A DNA stretch of 14,051 nt. Source: Chloroflexota bacterium (lineage in GTDB: Bacteria > Chloroflexota > Anaerolineae > Anaerolineales > UBA11858). A model generated the notes under the pieces. It had not been told where the DNA came from and ran no database searches. It saw only the letters and a list, made by a program, of their open reading frames with translations. The stretch covers positions 1 to 14,051 of the forward strand of contig DAOUWT010000040.1 in the NCBI GenBank assembly GCA_030666985.1, read 5' to 3'. This document shows, piece by piece, positions 1 through 6,770 of this stretch (its first letter is position 1; each line of letters opens with the position of its first letter). The translations under genes were made by a program, and so were the position numbers.

Positions 1-276
1 CCAACGAATACCCCCATGCCAACGAACACACCGAAACCATCTAATACTCCCAAGCCAACTAACACCCCCAAACCATCGAATACCCCCAAGCCATCTAACA
101 CCCCTAAGCCATCGAACACACCGAAACCGCCTAATACCCCTAAGCCATCGAACACACCGAAACCGCCTAATACCCCCAAGCCATCAAACACACCGAAACT
201 GCCTAATACCCCTAAGCCATCAAACACACCGAAACCGCCTAATACCCCCAAACCATCCAAAACACCGAAACCGTAA
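1..276 (+). CDS. C-terminal end of a Pro/Thr/Lys/Asn repeat protein (5' partial)
   Basis: The frame is open from the first base of the window and stops at TAA 274-276, so only the C-terminal part is seen. Nearly all of it is the six-residue unit N-T-P-K-P-x (x = S, P or T) repeated about fourteen times. Such Pro/Thr-rich stretches usually form extended linkers or stalks in secreted or cell-surface proteins, and they are frequent in Anaerolineae; that role is inferred, since no signal peptide or folded domain lies inside the window. The ATG at 16-18 is an internal Met of the repeat, not a convincing start, because the repeat pattern continues upstream of it. The gene converges on the broken methyltransferase at 300. 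A spurious ORF caused by repeat DNA cannot be excluded, but synonymous codons vary between units while the peptide unit is kept, which argues for coding. Confidence 0.6.
   Translation, partial: PTNTPMPTNTPKPSNTPKPTNTPKPSNTPKPSNTPKPSNTPKPPNTPKPSNTPKPPNTPKPSNTPKLPNTPKPSNTPKPPNTPKPSKTPKP
115..258 (+). repeat. 36-nt tandem repeat, four copies
   Basis: Four consecutive 36-nt units (115-150, 151-186, 187-222, 223-258) differ by only a few bases and encode N-T-P-K-P-P-N-T-P-K-P-S. This is a second-order repeat built on the basic 18-nt unit, and it suggests recent expansion by slippage or recombination of a double unit. Confidence 0.85.
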
Positions 277-299
277 AATACCTCCAACTCGGCATGGAT

Positions 300-1040
300 T
301 CAGATACACGAGCTTTCTATCCAAAATAAACGGCGCACCACGCGGCTATCCTTTGGGTGTGGAACTTCAACGCGGCCGTGTACAATAAAACCGTGCTCAG
401 TGATGCTTGCCTCAATGCTCCTCAACCCCACTTTTTCCGTGCCTACAAAGACAATGAGACGCCCGTCAGGCTTCAGCACATGGTTGATCACATGGTCAAC
501 CATATCGGCGCGGTGGCTGGCTGGTGCATATTCGGGGCGTATCAACACAAAGTCAAACCGATCGTCCACTGGTTGCCACGTTCGGATGTTGCCCACATAT
601 ATTCGAGTTGCCCAATGGGGTAGATGGCGCCGGGCAAGTTCAACAAACTACGGAACGATATCAAGACCGTATGGTTCAATGTTCAGGTTCTTGGTCGCTC
701 CCCACCGATGAACGCTTTCCATGAGAATACCGCTGGCACCACAACCGGCATCAAGAAACGTACCGCTCCGGTGTATCGCCTCGGCAATGAAACCTCGTGA
801 GGCTTCCCAGGTCGCAGCGTCGCCCCCGTGACCAGCCTGGGCGTAGGGATTCTCGGCAGCAAGATATGCTGGCTTGATCAGCGATGCCATGGCCTCATGC
901 CACCCATTTTCATCGATTCGCCCCTCCACCAGGGCCTGATTGAGTGCGGCTACTTCCTGCCAGGCACGTTCTTTCAGACGTTCGATAGTTGGATCTGGAT
1001 TGGGCATTGATACTGGACCTCTTGGCATTGTCTCCGTCAT
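300..1040 (-). pseudogene. Class I SAM-dependent methyltransferase interrupted by an in-frame TAG
   Basis: Two minus-strand pieces lie in the same frame and are separated only by an amber codon at 650-648. The N-terminal piece carries SAM motif I (FLDAGCGASG) and reaches the post-I acidic position (YGLDIVP). Reading through the stop gives FVELARRHLPHW and continues into the C-terminal piece (VGNIRTWQPVDDRFDFVLI, then KPDGRLIVFV), which is the normal order of a Rossmann methyltransferase. The stop sits where related proteins commonly carry a charged residue (P-E/K-x-V-E-L-A), so one base change from GAG or AAG would explain it. ATG 1007-1005 (MPNPDPTI) has AGAGG about 10 nt upstream; ATG 1040-1038 is an alternative start. 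The substrate is unknown. It could be a real pseudogene, a sequencing error or a strain-specific mutation. Confidence 0.75.
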
Positions 1041-1110
1041 ATACACCAACCTTAATATTTTCTCTACATCTACCCATCCGTCATCCTTTCTTTAGTGTAC
1101 ACTTTTTTAG

Positions 1111-1696
1111 ATATGCCGTCAAACATCTCCCAGCATTCAGGCCACCTACGCCGGAGCGATTGCCAGCGTGCGCTACACCTTTGGGGCGCAACTCAATTTG
1201 GACGCGCAGATGGGCGTTTACGCCATCCAAGATGCAGATGCTGCCACGCAGACCGGCATACCCTGGCGGCCTTTGATCCATTCCCAGGCGGGCCACCCCT
1301 CCCTGCTGGAATTCGCTGACAATTGCCTCACCTGCCACATCTCCGCCGAACCCTTGCCGGGAGATGAATATGCTCGTTCCACGGGGTGCGCGGCGTGTCA
1401 CTCCCTCGCCTCTGGAGAGCAAGTCCACACTCTCACCAGCGCCATCCCCTACACCCAATGCAAAACTTGCTATGGTATACTAGATGAGCGGCCGGGTATT
1501 TACACCATAACTGACCCCGACGACTTGCACTCATCTAGGCTGCCAGGTAGGGGTTGATGGTGAGGGATTTAGCTGCCCGTGCCACGGCTCAGAATTTGAT
1601 CCGCAGGGGAAAGTTGTCTCTGGCCTGGCCGCGGAAGATCTCCCCAGGCTAGAGATTGAGGAATTGGAAGATGGGGAACTGGTTCTTAAGTTATAA
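1111..1696 (+). pseudogene. Remnant of a multiheme cytochrome c joined to a Rieske [2Fe-2S] domain, frameshifted
   Basis: From 1111 a frame encodes CLTCH and CAACH heme-c motifs and a third, CKTCY, in which the heme-ligand His codon has become Tyr. It then runs into ERPGIYTITD, which looks like the strand before the first Rieske motif, and stops at 1555-1557. The next frame (open 1511-1696) encodes CTHLGC from 1526 and CPCHGSEFD, the two Rieske cluster motifs, and ends at TAA 1694-1696 with LVLKL. Removing one base near 1525 joins DPDD directly to CTHLGC and gives one reading frame. The 5' end has an upstream stop at 1108-1110 and no signal peptide, so the N-terminus is missing. The parent was probably an exported electron-transfer protein. 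A single-base sequencing error could explain the frameshift, but not the lost heme His or the missing start. Confidence 0.7.
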
Positions 1697-1714
1697 TGAG
1701 AATGTATTTGCCCC

Positions 1715-1742
1715 CTTTTGCATCTTTTGGCTCTTTTGCATC
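1715..1742 (+). promoter_or_regulatory. Direct repeat upstream of the LysR gene
   Basis: The 10-mer CTTTTGCATC occurs at 1715-1724 and again at 1733-1742, an 18-nt offset, between the Rieske remnant and the LysR start. A TATAAT lies at 1692-1697, without a good -35 at the usual spacing. The repeats could be autoregulatory binding sites; this is suggested only by position. Confidence 0.25.
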
Positions 1743-1771
1743 CTTTAAAAGCCTTTTGGAGAAAATAACAA

Positions 1772-2698
1772 ATGATAGACCTGACAAAACTTGAAGTCTT
1801 CTTATACGCGGCCGAACACCTTAGTTTCTCTGAAGCTGCTCGGCGTATACAAGTGTCACAGCCGACGGTAAGTCATCATATCAAGACGTTGGAACGTGAG
1901 CTAGGAGTAGAACTTTTCGAACGGACAGGCCGCGGTCTTAGGCTGACTGAGGGGGGACGATTGCTCATGCCCTGGGCCCGCAAAGTAGTGCGGGACTCCA
2001 TTGAATTACAAGAGATGATGGCGACTTTGCAAGATGGGGTGGCTGGCAGCTTGCGCATAGCCTGTAGCACTACAGCTGGTAAATATGTTTTACCCCAATT
2101 GGCGGCGCGTTTCTCTCGGCGACACCCCGGAGTGAGGGTCACCGTTTTGCGGTGTGCTCCTGCCCAGGTTGTCTCGAATATGTTAGGCGATGAGGCCAAC
2201 TTGGGAGTGGTGAGCCGCGAAGTGCAAGATGAAACCATGGAGCAGCAGGAGTTTTTCGAGGATTCTATATCTTTGATAGTGCCAATGGGACATCCCTTTG
2301 CCTTGCGCCGCCAGATTCAACCAGAAGAAATCATAGGCGAACCAATCATTATGCGGGAGCCAAGTTCTGGCGCCAGACGGGTGGTTTTGTCTGAACTGGC
2401 AAAGCATGATATTAGTCTTGGGGATTTAAACGTGTTTATGGAGGTGGGAAACGCAGAAGCAATTGTACGCACTGTGGCCGCCGGGTATGGGATATCTTTT
2501 GTTTCCACATTGGCTACAGCCTGCCCCCTCGAACGCGGAAATGTTGTTAACGTTAACGTGAAAGGCCTGAACTTGCAGCGGAAAATTTATATGCTTCGCA
2601 AGCGGCTTGAAGAACCTCATCGTCCCTTGGAGGCATTTTGGAGTTTTGTGCACGATCCTTCGAATAAGGATTTGCTGCAATTAAGCAAGAGAAAATAA
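1772..2698 (+). CDS. LysR-family transcriptional regulator (CysL/CbbR-like)
   Basis: A 308-residue protein of normal LysR length. Residues 1-65 form the winged helix-turn-helix (KLEVFLYAAEHLSFSEAA, then QVSQPTVSHHIKTLE and the LFERTGRGLRLTEGG wing). Residues from about 90 to 300 form the periplasmic-binding-like effector domain, beginning SLRIACSTTAGKYVLPQL, a form seen in the CysL/CbbR branch. The start is supported by GGAG about 9 nt upstream of ATG 1772. LysR proteins of this branch sense small metabolites and often control sulfur or carbon assimilation. It converges on the sulfur gene block rather than dividing from it, so control of that block is plausible but not shown; it could also have controlled the decayed cytochrome/Rieske gene upstream. 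The effector cannot be told from sequence. Confidence 0.9.
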   Translation: MIDLTKLEVFLYAAEHLSFSEAARRIQVSQPTVSHHIKTLERELGVELFERTGRGLRLTEGGRLLMPWARKVVRDSIELQEMMATLQDGVAGSLRIACSTTAGKYVLPQLAARFSRRHPGVRVTVLRCAPAQVVSNMLGDEANLGVVSREVQDETMEQQEFFEDSISLIVPMGHPFALRRQIQPEEIIGEPIIMREPSSGARRVVLSELAKHDISLGDLNVFMEVGNAEAIVRTVAAGYGISFVSTLATACPLERGNVVNVNVKGLNLQRKIYMLRKRLEEPHRPLEAFWSFVHDPSNKDLLQLSKRK

Positions 2699-2716
2699 GA
2701 TTGCTGACGCAGTTGA

Positions 2717-2753
2717 GACCTCTGAGGTTTGCGTTACAAAAACCTTGGAGGTC
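2717..2753 (+). terminator. Probable intrinsic terminator of the LysR gene
   Basis: A 14-bp imperfect stem (GACCTC...AGGTTT at 2717-2730 against 2740-2753, two mismatches) with a 9-nt loop lies 19 nt after the LysR stop. It is followed by a weak T-rich tail (TTGCTATTT). Confidence 0.6.
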
Positions 2754-2768
2754 TTGCTATTTAAAGAA

Positions 2769-2800
2769 AAAGACGAGGCCTCAAAAAGGGACTCGTCTTT
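2769..2800 (-). terminator. Intrinsic terminator of the sulfur gene block (possibly bidirectional)
   Basis: The perfect 9-bp stem AAAGACGAG (2769-2777) / CTCGTCTTT (2792-2800) has a 14-nt loop. Read on the minus strand the stem is followed by a T-rich tract (CTTTTTCTTT), which suits termination after the last DsrE gene; on the plus strand the T-tract is shorter, so it may act both ways. Confidence 0.75.
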
Positions 2801-2830
2801 TCAGTTTTCAACTGGAGTAAATATCAGTCG

Positions 2831-3190
2831 CTAGAAACTAAAGGTAATGGTAGCTTCGTCAATATCCATCAAGAAGGGCGGGGCTTTATCGATTGTAATG
2901 CGTTCGTCGCGCAGGTCTTTCGGGTCGATGCCTTTATTCTCCAGAGCAAGCTCACACAGAATAATTTTGCCGCCTTCGTCCAGAATTGTATTGAACAACT
3001 CGACGGGATTGGGTAAACCCTTGGGGGTTCCAACTTTCTCAAGTTCGCCTTTCAGAAAGGCTTGCGAGCCGCCAGGAGTGATGAAGATACTGACTTCATT
3101 TCCAATGCCAATGCCCGATGCTCCCATAATCAGGGTGGGCATGAAGCTAGAAGACGCAGAACCATTGCAAATAATAGCCATTTGAGTCAT
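2831..3190 (-). CDS. DsrE/DsrF-like family protein (single active-site Cys), copy A
   Basis: A 119-residue protein with the DsrE fold pattern: an N-terminal strand (MAIICNG), the strand NEVSIFITPGG, and the late strand GKIILCELAL carrying Cys79. In DsrE and related proteins a Cys at this position accepts a persulfide from TusA-type carriers; that role is taken from the family. The CxxCxxxRG-like motif of true DsrE is absent, so it belongs to the wider DsrE/DsrE2-like group, not the siroheme sulfite reductase DsrEFH trimer. The start at 3190 is chosen over upstream codons because AGGA lies 8 nt before it. It shares layout and the C-terminal SFSF/SFSY ending with the DsrE gene at 4813. It is the last gene of the minus-strand block and precedes the terminator at 2769. 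Cytoplasmic, no signal peptide. Confidence 0.8.
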   Translation of the reverse strand: MTQMAIICNGSASSSFMPTLIMGASGIGIGNEVSIFITPGGSQAFLKGELEKVGTPKGLPNPVELFNTILDEGGKIILCELALENKGIDPKDLRDERITIDKAPPFLMDIDEATITFSF

Positions 3191-3208
3191 AAGGATTTTC
3201 CTTTTATA

Positions 3209-3309
3209 GGACACGGATCGCCGCAGGCGTACCTTCGGTAAAGGCAGATCTTCACGGGTTTTTCCTTTATTTTTATCTGATACGTGTTTGTCTGTGTAAA
3301 TCCGTGTCC
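3209..3309. repeat. Perfect 10-bp inverted repeat between the transporter and DsrE copy A
   Basis: GGACACGGAT (3209-3218) is matched by ATCCGTGTCC (3300-3309) across about 80 nt. The 168-nt gap between the two genes holds no ORF. This could be an eroded palindromic intergenic element or an mRNA structure that alters expression of the last gene. Confidence 0.45.
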
Positions 3310-3358
3310 CTTTTTGGTGGTTTCTAAGTATTACTTTGTGATCGTGCTAAGAATAAGC

Positions 3359-4405
3359 CTATTTATTTGGCCGCACGAAAATTAGATAGGCTGTAACCCA
3401 GGCGCCCAGAGCAATCGCAATAGAAGCCACGAATGAGCCAATCCCCAGTTGGGGAATACCACTCAAGATGTGGGTCACATTGCAGCCACCGGAAGTGACG
3501 GCTCCAAATCCCATGATCAGGCCGCCCAAGAAAGCTTGGCCAATCATGCCCCATTTGGGGAAGCGGAATTTGAATTCGCCTGCGATCAATGCGGCGATCA
3601 AGGCACCAAAGATGATGCCTAGCACCATGGCAGCGATCCAGTTTACAGAAGCGTCAACGCCGGGCAAGGCAACCTTGACCCAGGTGATCCACCCAGCCGT
3701 AATTCCCAGGGGGTAATTGCGGCCAGCGGCGGCGGAGATGGGGAACGAAATGACGCCGACGAGCCCAACTGTGATTCCGGCCACTAACCAATTCCAGCCT
3801 TTCTTGAAGACGCGATCACCCAAAGGAATGGATGAATCACAGGCCAAGTCGTCATCACCATTTTTGCGGGCCATCAGGTACCAAACTAAACCTGCTGCCA
3901 CGGCAATGATCAAGGCTAATATCCAGTAGGGCACGCCCAGGACATTTGCCAGGGTCGGGTTTGCTTCGCCAATCATGACTTTTGTGTTGGTTTGCAAAGA
4001 AGTCTTGAGATTTGTCAAGAATCCCAGCTTTCCCATAGCGGTCAGCGTTCCGGCAGTGGTCAGGCCGATCAATGCGGCCAGGGCGCCCATCATGCCTTCG
4101 CCGACACGGTAGGTGATCCCGCTGGCGCAGCCGCCAGCTAAAACCATTCCGATGCCGAAGATGAAACTACCAACCAAATTGGCTCCCCAAAACAGGGGTT
4201 TGGGGTTGATCGAGATACAACCAGCAGCGTCCATGATGGCAAAAGCGAACATCTGAACTAAGATTGCCACACCGACTGATTTCAACAAGGTGGAATCTTG
4301 GAGCAAGACGGTATCTCGAATGGCGGAATTCATACAGAAGCGACCGCGCTGTAAGACAAACCCAAAGATGACGCCAACAATTAGACCAGTTATTACTACA
4401 TTCAT
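3359..4405 (-). CDS. YeeE/YedE (DUF395, TsuA-like) sulfur-compound transporter
   Basis: A 348-residue, strongly hydrophobic integral membrane protein with the repeated Sulf_transp halves of the YeeE/YedE family. Signature Cys motifs are visible: GRFCMNS (Cys24), AGGCASGITYR (Cys93) and SGGCNVTH (Cys308), in membrane re-entrant positions. In characterised TsuA, Cys residues of this kind line the path for thiosulfate uptake; the substrate here could be thiosulfate or another sulfur species and is not determined by sequence. Length suits the full-length two-repeat form rather than the short PmpA/PmpB half proteins. The start ATG 4405 has AAGGAG 6 nt upstream. The gene lies 35 nt after a TusA gene and before a DsrE gene. 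The TsuA-TusA (YeeE-YeeD) neighbourhood is well known, which supports delivery of imported sulfur to TusA. Confidence 0.9.
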   Translation of the reverse strand: MNVVITGLIVGVIFGFVLQRGRFCMNSAIRDTVLLQDSTLLKSVGVAILVQMFAFAIMDAAGCISINPKPLFWGANLVGSFIFGIGMVLAGGCASGITYRVGEGMMGALAALIGLTTAGTLTAMGKLGFLTNLKTSLQTNTKVMIGEANPTLANVLGVPYWILALIIAVAAGLVWYLMARKNGDDDLACDSSIPLGDRVFKKGWNWLVAGITVGLVGVISFPISAAAGRNYPLGITAGWITWVKVALPGVDASVNWIAAMVLGIIFGALIAALIAGEFKFRFPKWGMIGQAFLGGLIMGFGAVTSGGCNVTHILSGIPQLGIGSFVASIAIALGAWVTAYLIFVRPNK

Positions 4406-4440
4406 ATTTTTCTCCTTAGGGGGCTAAACTAATAAAAATA

Positions 4441-4689
4441 TTATTTGAGACCATGCGCTTCGATCAATATGCGATGGTTGGGGCCGTCAATTTGTTCTGT
4501 CGCTAACAATTTGTGGCCCTGTTTCTTCAGATTACGGGGAATGCGTTCTACTGAGAGGGGGTAATCTAATAATACTTCCAGTATTTCTCCTTTCTCCATT
4601 TTCTTGAGAGTAGTCATAGTATTCATGTCGGGATAGGGGCAAATCTTTCCGCAGACATCCAGGGTTTTGGTGGGGGTGATCTCAGTCAT
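4441..4689 (-). CDS. TusA-family sulfur carrier, copy 1 (CPYP type)
   Basis: An 82-residue protein with the SirA/TusA fold. The motif CPYP places the persulfide-carrying Cys at residue 17, with an extra Cys13 close by (DVCGKICPYPDM). The C-terminal half (GEILEVLLDYPLSVERIPRNL) matches the beta-alpha-beta pattern of the family. TusA proteins accept sulfane sulfur on the CPxP cysteine and hand it on; in YeeE-linked members the partner is the transporter encoded 35 nt downstream. The start is well supported by AAGGAG 7 nt before ATG 4689. This is one of two TusA genes in the block; the other is CPGP type at 10631, so the two probably serve different partners (inference). Confidence 0.92.
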   Translation of the reverse strand: MTEITPTKTLDVCGKICPYPDMNTMTTLKKMEKGEILEVLLDYPLSVERIPRNLKKQGHKLLATEQIDGPNHRILIEAHGLK

Positions 4690-4733
4690 TGTGAATCTCC
4701 TTATTAAGTAATCGACTAACGGCTATTAGCTAG

Positions 4734-4761
4734 GCGGGTTTACCTAAGGTTGTTAACCCGC
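4734..4761 (-). terminator. Small hairpin between DsrE copy B and TusA 1
   Basis: GCGGGTT (4734-4740) pairs with AACCCGC (4755-4761) in the 123-nt gap between the two genes. No T-tract follows on the minus strand, so it may be an mRNA processing or stability element rather than a terminator. Confidence 0.35.
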
Positions 4762-4812
4762 TTTAGCAAAGATGGATACGCCTGTTCAACGCGAGAGGCT
4801 GCCTTAAAAAGC

Positions 4813-5187
4813 TTAGTAGCTGAAAGACATCTTTGCGCCTTCAGCTTCGAACAAGAACGTAGAGGCCATCATGACCTCCACGCCATCTACAAGGTCTTCT
4901 GCTGTCATGTCCCAAATTGGCAAGCCCAGTTCACAGAGGATGATGCGGCCATCTAGTACTTGAATGGCGTCAAATAACTCTACGGGATCGGGCTGGCCTT
5001 TTAGGCCTTGGTATTTCTCCAAAGCGCCCTTTGCCACTATTCTGGCGGCTCCGGGCTGGATAAAGAGCAGCACCTGGTCACCGCAAGCGGCCACGGCAGC
5101 ACTCATCACAAGGGCTGCCATGACGCTTTGTTCATCGTCGTGGTTAATGACAACTACAATTTTATCGGTCTGAAATTCTTCATTCAT
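4813..5187 (-). CDS. DsrE/DsrF-like family protein (single active-site Cys), copy B
   Basis: A 124-residue DsrE-fold protein. It has the strand IVVVINHDD at the N-terminus, the strand DQVLLFIQPGAAR, and Cys85 in GRIILCELGLP, the position of the persulfide-accepting Cys in the family. The start at 5187 is preferred over ATG 5193 because AAGGAG is 7 nt before 5187 but only 1 nt before 5193. It is a clear paralog of copy A (2831): shared PxPVELF...GG/GR-IILCEL core and SFSF/SFSY end. It lies 102 nt after the QmoC-like gene and 123 nt before TusA 1, so it may be the sulfur carrier acting nearest the membrane complex. The partner assignment is inferred. Confidence 0.82.
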   Translation of the reverse strand: MNEEFQTDKIVVVINHDDEQSVMAALVMSAAVAACGDQVLLFIQPGAARIVAKGALEKYQGLKGQPDPVELFDAIQVLDGRIILCELGLPIWDMTAEDLVDGVEVMMASTFLFEAEGAKMSFSY

Positions 5188-5261
5188 AGACATACTCCTT
5201 AAGGGTTAAGAATATTGACTTTACTCTGCTTTTTGAGGAAGCGGTTTGAGTGCGAAGACAT

Positions 5262-5279
5262 ACAGCGCAATTGCGCTGT
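5262..5279. promoter_or_regulatory. Perfect 18-bp palindrome upstream of DsrE copy B
   Basis: ACAGCGCAATTGCGCTGT reads identically on both strands with no spacer, in the 102-nt gap between the QmoC-like gene and the DsrE gene. Its shape is that of an operator for a dimeric regulator; without a loop or T-tract it is a poor terminator. The protein that binds it is unknown. Confidence 0.4.
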
Positions 5280-5295
5280 GCTTTGACTTGAAAAA

Positions 5296-6468
5296 TTATT
5301 CTGCCGAAGCCAATGCACCAGCTGGTGCTTCTTTATATTCCTTAGCTTTTTCTTTCACAGCCTGGAAGTAGATAGCCAGTGGACGGTAGTAAAGGTGTGC
5401 CCATTTGCCAAAGGGAACTTCCAGGATCAGCATAGGGGCGGTAAAGGCCAGGTGGAGCACGTAAGTGTAATAGGTGGGCAACGGCATTCCCAGATAACGG
5501 AAGATGTGCTGCAGGATGCCGGTTAGAGTTACCATGAGCAACAACACAGGAAATATCCAATCACTGGCGTGCGAAAAACGATGCGCCTGGATTTCTTTTT
5601 TCATCCGCCCCCATAAAGCATATCCTGCACCCCAAAGAAGAACGACCGTTGCGTAATAGCCAAGCCAGCGCTGGGGATGATAGAACGGATAGATATTATC
5701 TGTTTGGAACCACTGTAAGAAGAAAATGATCAAAACAAGCATCAGGCCATACCCGCTGACGAGGAGCAGGTGGGTAATGCGTGCTATTCTTTCCTGACTC
5801 AGTTCTTTATTATCTACATCTTCTTCTACGCAGACATCCCATTGTTTTTGCAGCAGGCCGTGATAGATTGGTTTCCAGGCCTCAAAAATATAAACTGAGA
5901 GCGGGATCGATGGTCCCTTTCCAGGTTGCATCACCGATAGATACATCTTTAGGATATTGCCGCCAACGAAAACCAGGAGTATCCCAGCCATGATCCAGTC
6001 GGCCAGGTGGACGATATGGATGGGAGCGAAAGTGTTCAGTTCAACCTGTTCCGTGACCATTGGGCCGCTGAAAAGAGCAACGATCACCACAACGAGCAGA
6101 CCGAGCAAGATCATCGAGCCAAACTCCCAGGCTTTGGATGTGTAAAACTTGCTAGCCAGACCGGTCCAGTCGTATTGGGCCGTCAGCCAGCGACGGGCAG
6201 CCATCATGGTTTCGCCTGGTTCGGCTTCCCTGGGACAAGTCGCGGAACAGTCGCCGCAGTAGTAGCACAGCCAAGGGTCCAAACTTTGTGATAATTGCTC
6301 TTTATTGCCAATTTGCACCATGCGAATCATATTGCGCGGAAAGGCGTAGTTATCGCTGGTGAGTGGGCAAATGGCGGTGCAGTTACCGCAGTTGAAGCAT
6401 TTTTCGACGCCGACAGCGCCATATTTCTTGAGTTCGTATAATAATCCAGGTTCGATACGAGTACCCAT
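5296..6468 (-). CDS. QmoC-like membrane subunit: HdrC-type ferredoxin plus b-type cytochrome
   Basis: A 390-residue protein with two parts. Residues 24-35 (CFNCGNCTAICP) and 68-79 (CYYCGDCSATCP) are two complete [4Fe-4S] motifs of the HdrC kind. From about residue 110 there are six predicted membrane segments of the NarI/HdrE type, with candidate heme-b His residues in ADW-, THLLL-, LQHIF- and YVLHLAF-containing helices; it ends with the KWAHLYYRP element typical of QmoC/HdrE. This HdrC-HdrE fusion and length are those of QmoC, the quinone-interacting subunit that links soluble HdrA-like subunits to the membrane pool. ATG 6468 overlaps the TAA of the preceding gene by 1 nt and has GGAGG 7 nt upstream, so translation is coupled. 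A dedicated HdrB (CCG-domain) partner is absent. The C-terminus is Glu/Ala-rich and cytoplasmic. Confidence 0.88.
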   Translation of the reverse strand: MGTRIEPGLLYELKKYGAVGVEKCFNCGNCTAICPLTSDNYAFPRNMIRMVQIGNKEQLSQSLDPWLCYYCGDCSATCPREAEPGETMMAARRWLTAQYDWTGLASKFYTSKAWEFGSMILLGLLVVVIVALFSGPMVTEQVELNTFAPIHIVHLADWIMAGILLVFVGGNILKMYLSVMQPGKGPSIPLSVYIFEAWKPIYHGLLQKQWDVCVEEDVDNKELSQERIARITHLLLVSGYGLMLVLIIFFLQWFQTDNIYPFYHPQRWLGYYATVVLLWGAGYALWGRMKKEIQAHRFSHASDWIFPVLLLMVTLTGILQHIFRYLGMPLPTYYTYVLHLAFTAPMLILEVPFGKWAHLYYRPLAIYFQAVKEKAKEYKEAPAGALASAE

Positions 6469-6770
6469 TATTTTTCCTCCACAAGTTTGTACAGAACATC
6501 TACAAAGTCTTCCATTCCGTCTTCGGCGACAAGGTCATATTTTCTCATTGCCGAGATATGCCACATCACTTCATGTGTAGGCATGTCAACGATATTTGCC
6601 ACTTGAGTCACCGTTCTGGATTCTTCTCCCAGCGCCCCGCGAATCTTTTTGCGGATGGCGTTCTGCTCTTTGAGCAATGCCTGGGTACGCTTCACGGTAT
6701 CTGCGTGTTCTTCACGCAGTTGTTTGAGTACTTGAGTTTTCTCTTTTTTGGATAGATCTTTGTAGCTCAT
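6468..6770 (-). CDS. Small winged-helix-like protein embedded in the Hdr/Qmo operon
   Basis: A 100-residue protein. Residues 1-48 are highly charged and helical, likely a coiled coil (KKEKTQVLKQLREEHAD). Residues 52-100 look like a small winged-helix or helix-turn-helix unit (TVTQVANIVDMPTHEVMWHI, then MRKYDLVAEDG and a C-terminal helix). The start at 6770 is chosen because GGAGG lies 7 nt upstream and ATG overlaps the TGA of the HdrA-like gene (ATGA). Its own stop overlaps the QmoC-like start, so it is made in step with the two complex subunits. That suggests an accessory or structural subunit as much as a DNA-binding regulator. No cysteines, so no metal cluster. I do not recognise a named family. 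Confidence 0.8.
   Translation of the reverse strand: MSYKDLSKKEKTQVLKQLREEHADTVKRTQALLKEQNAIRKKIRGALGEESRTVTQVANIVDMPTHEVMWHISAMRKYDLVAEDGMEDFVDVLYKLVEEK

Noticed and set aside
1..276. CRISPR array.
   Set aside because: The repeats are directly adjacent without unique spacers and encode a regular peptide repeat.
648..650. TAG read as pyrrolysine or another recoded amino acid.
   Set aside because: The protein is an ordinary class I methyltransferase, not an MtmB/MtbB/MttB type, and no recoding genes are visible; a mutation or error is simpler.
357..724. Plus-strand frames across the methyltransferase remnant.
   Set aside because: The minus strand carries the recognisable SAM-binding fold on both sides of the stop; the plus frames show no family features.
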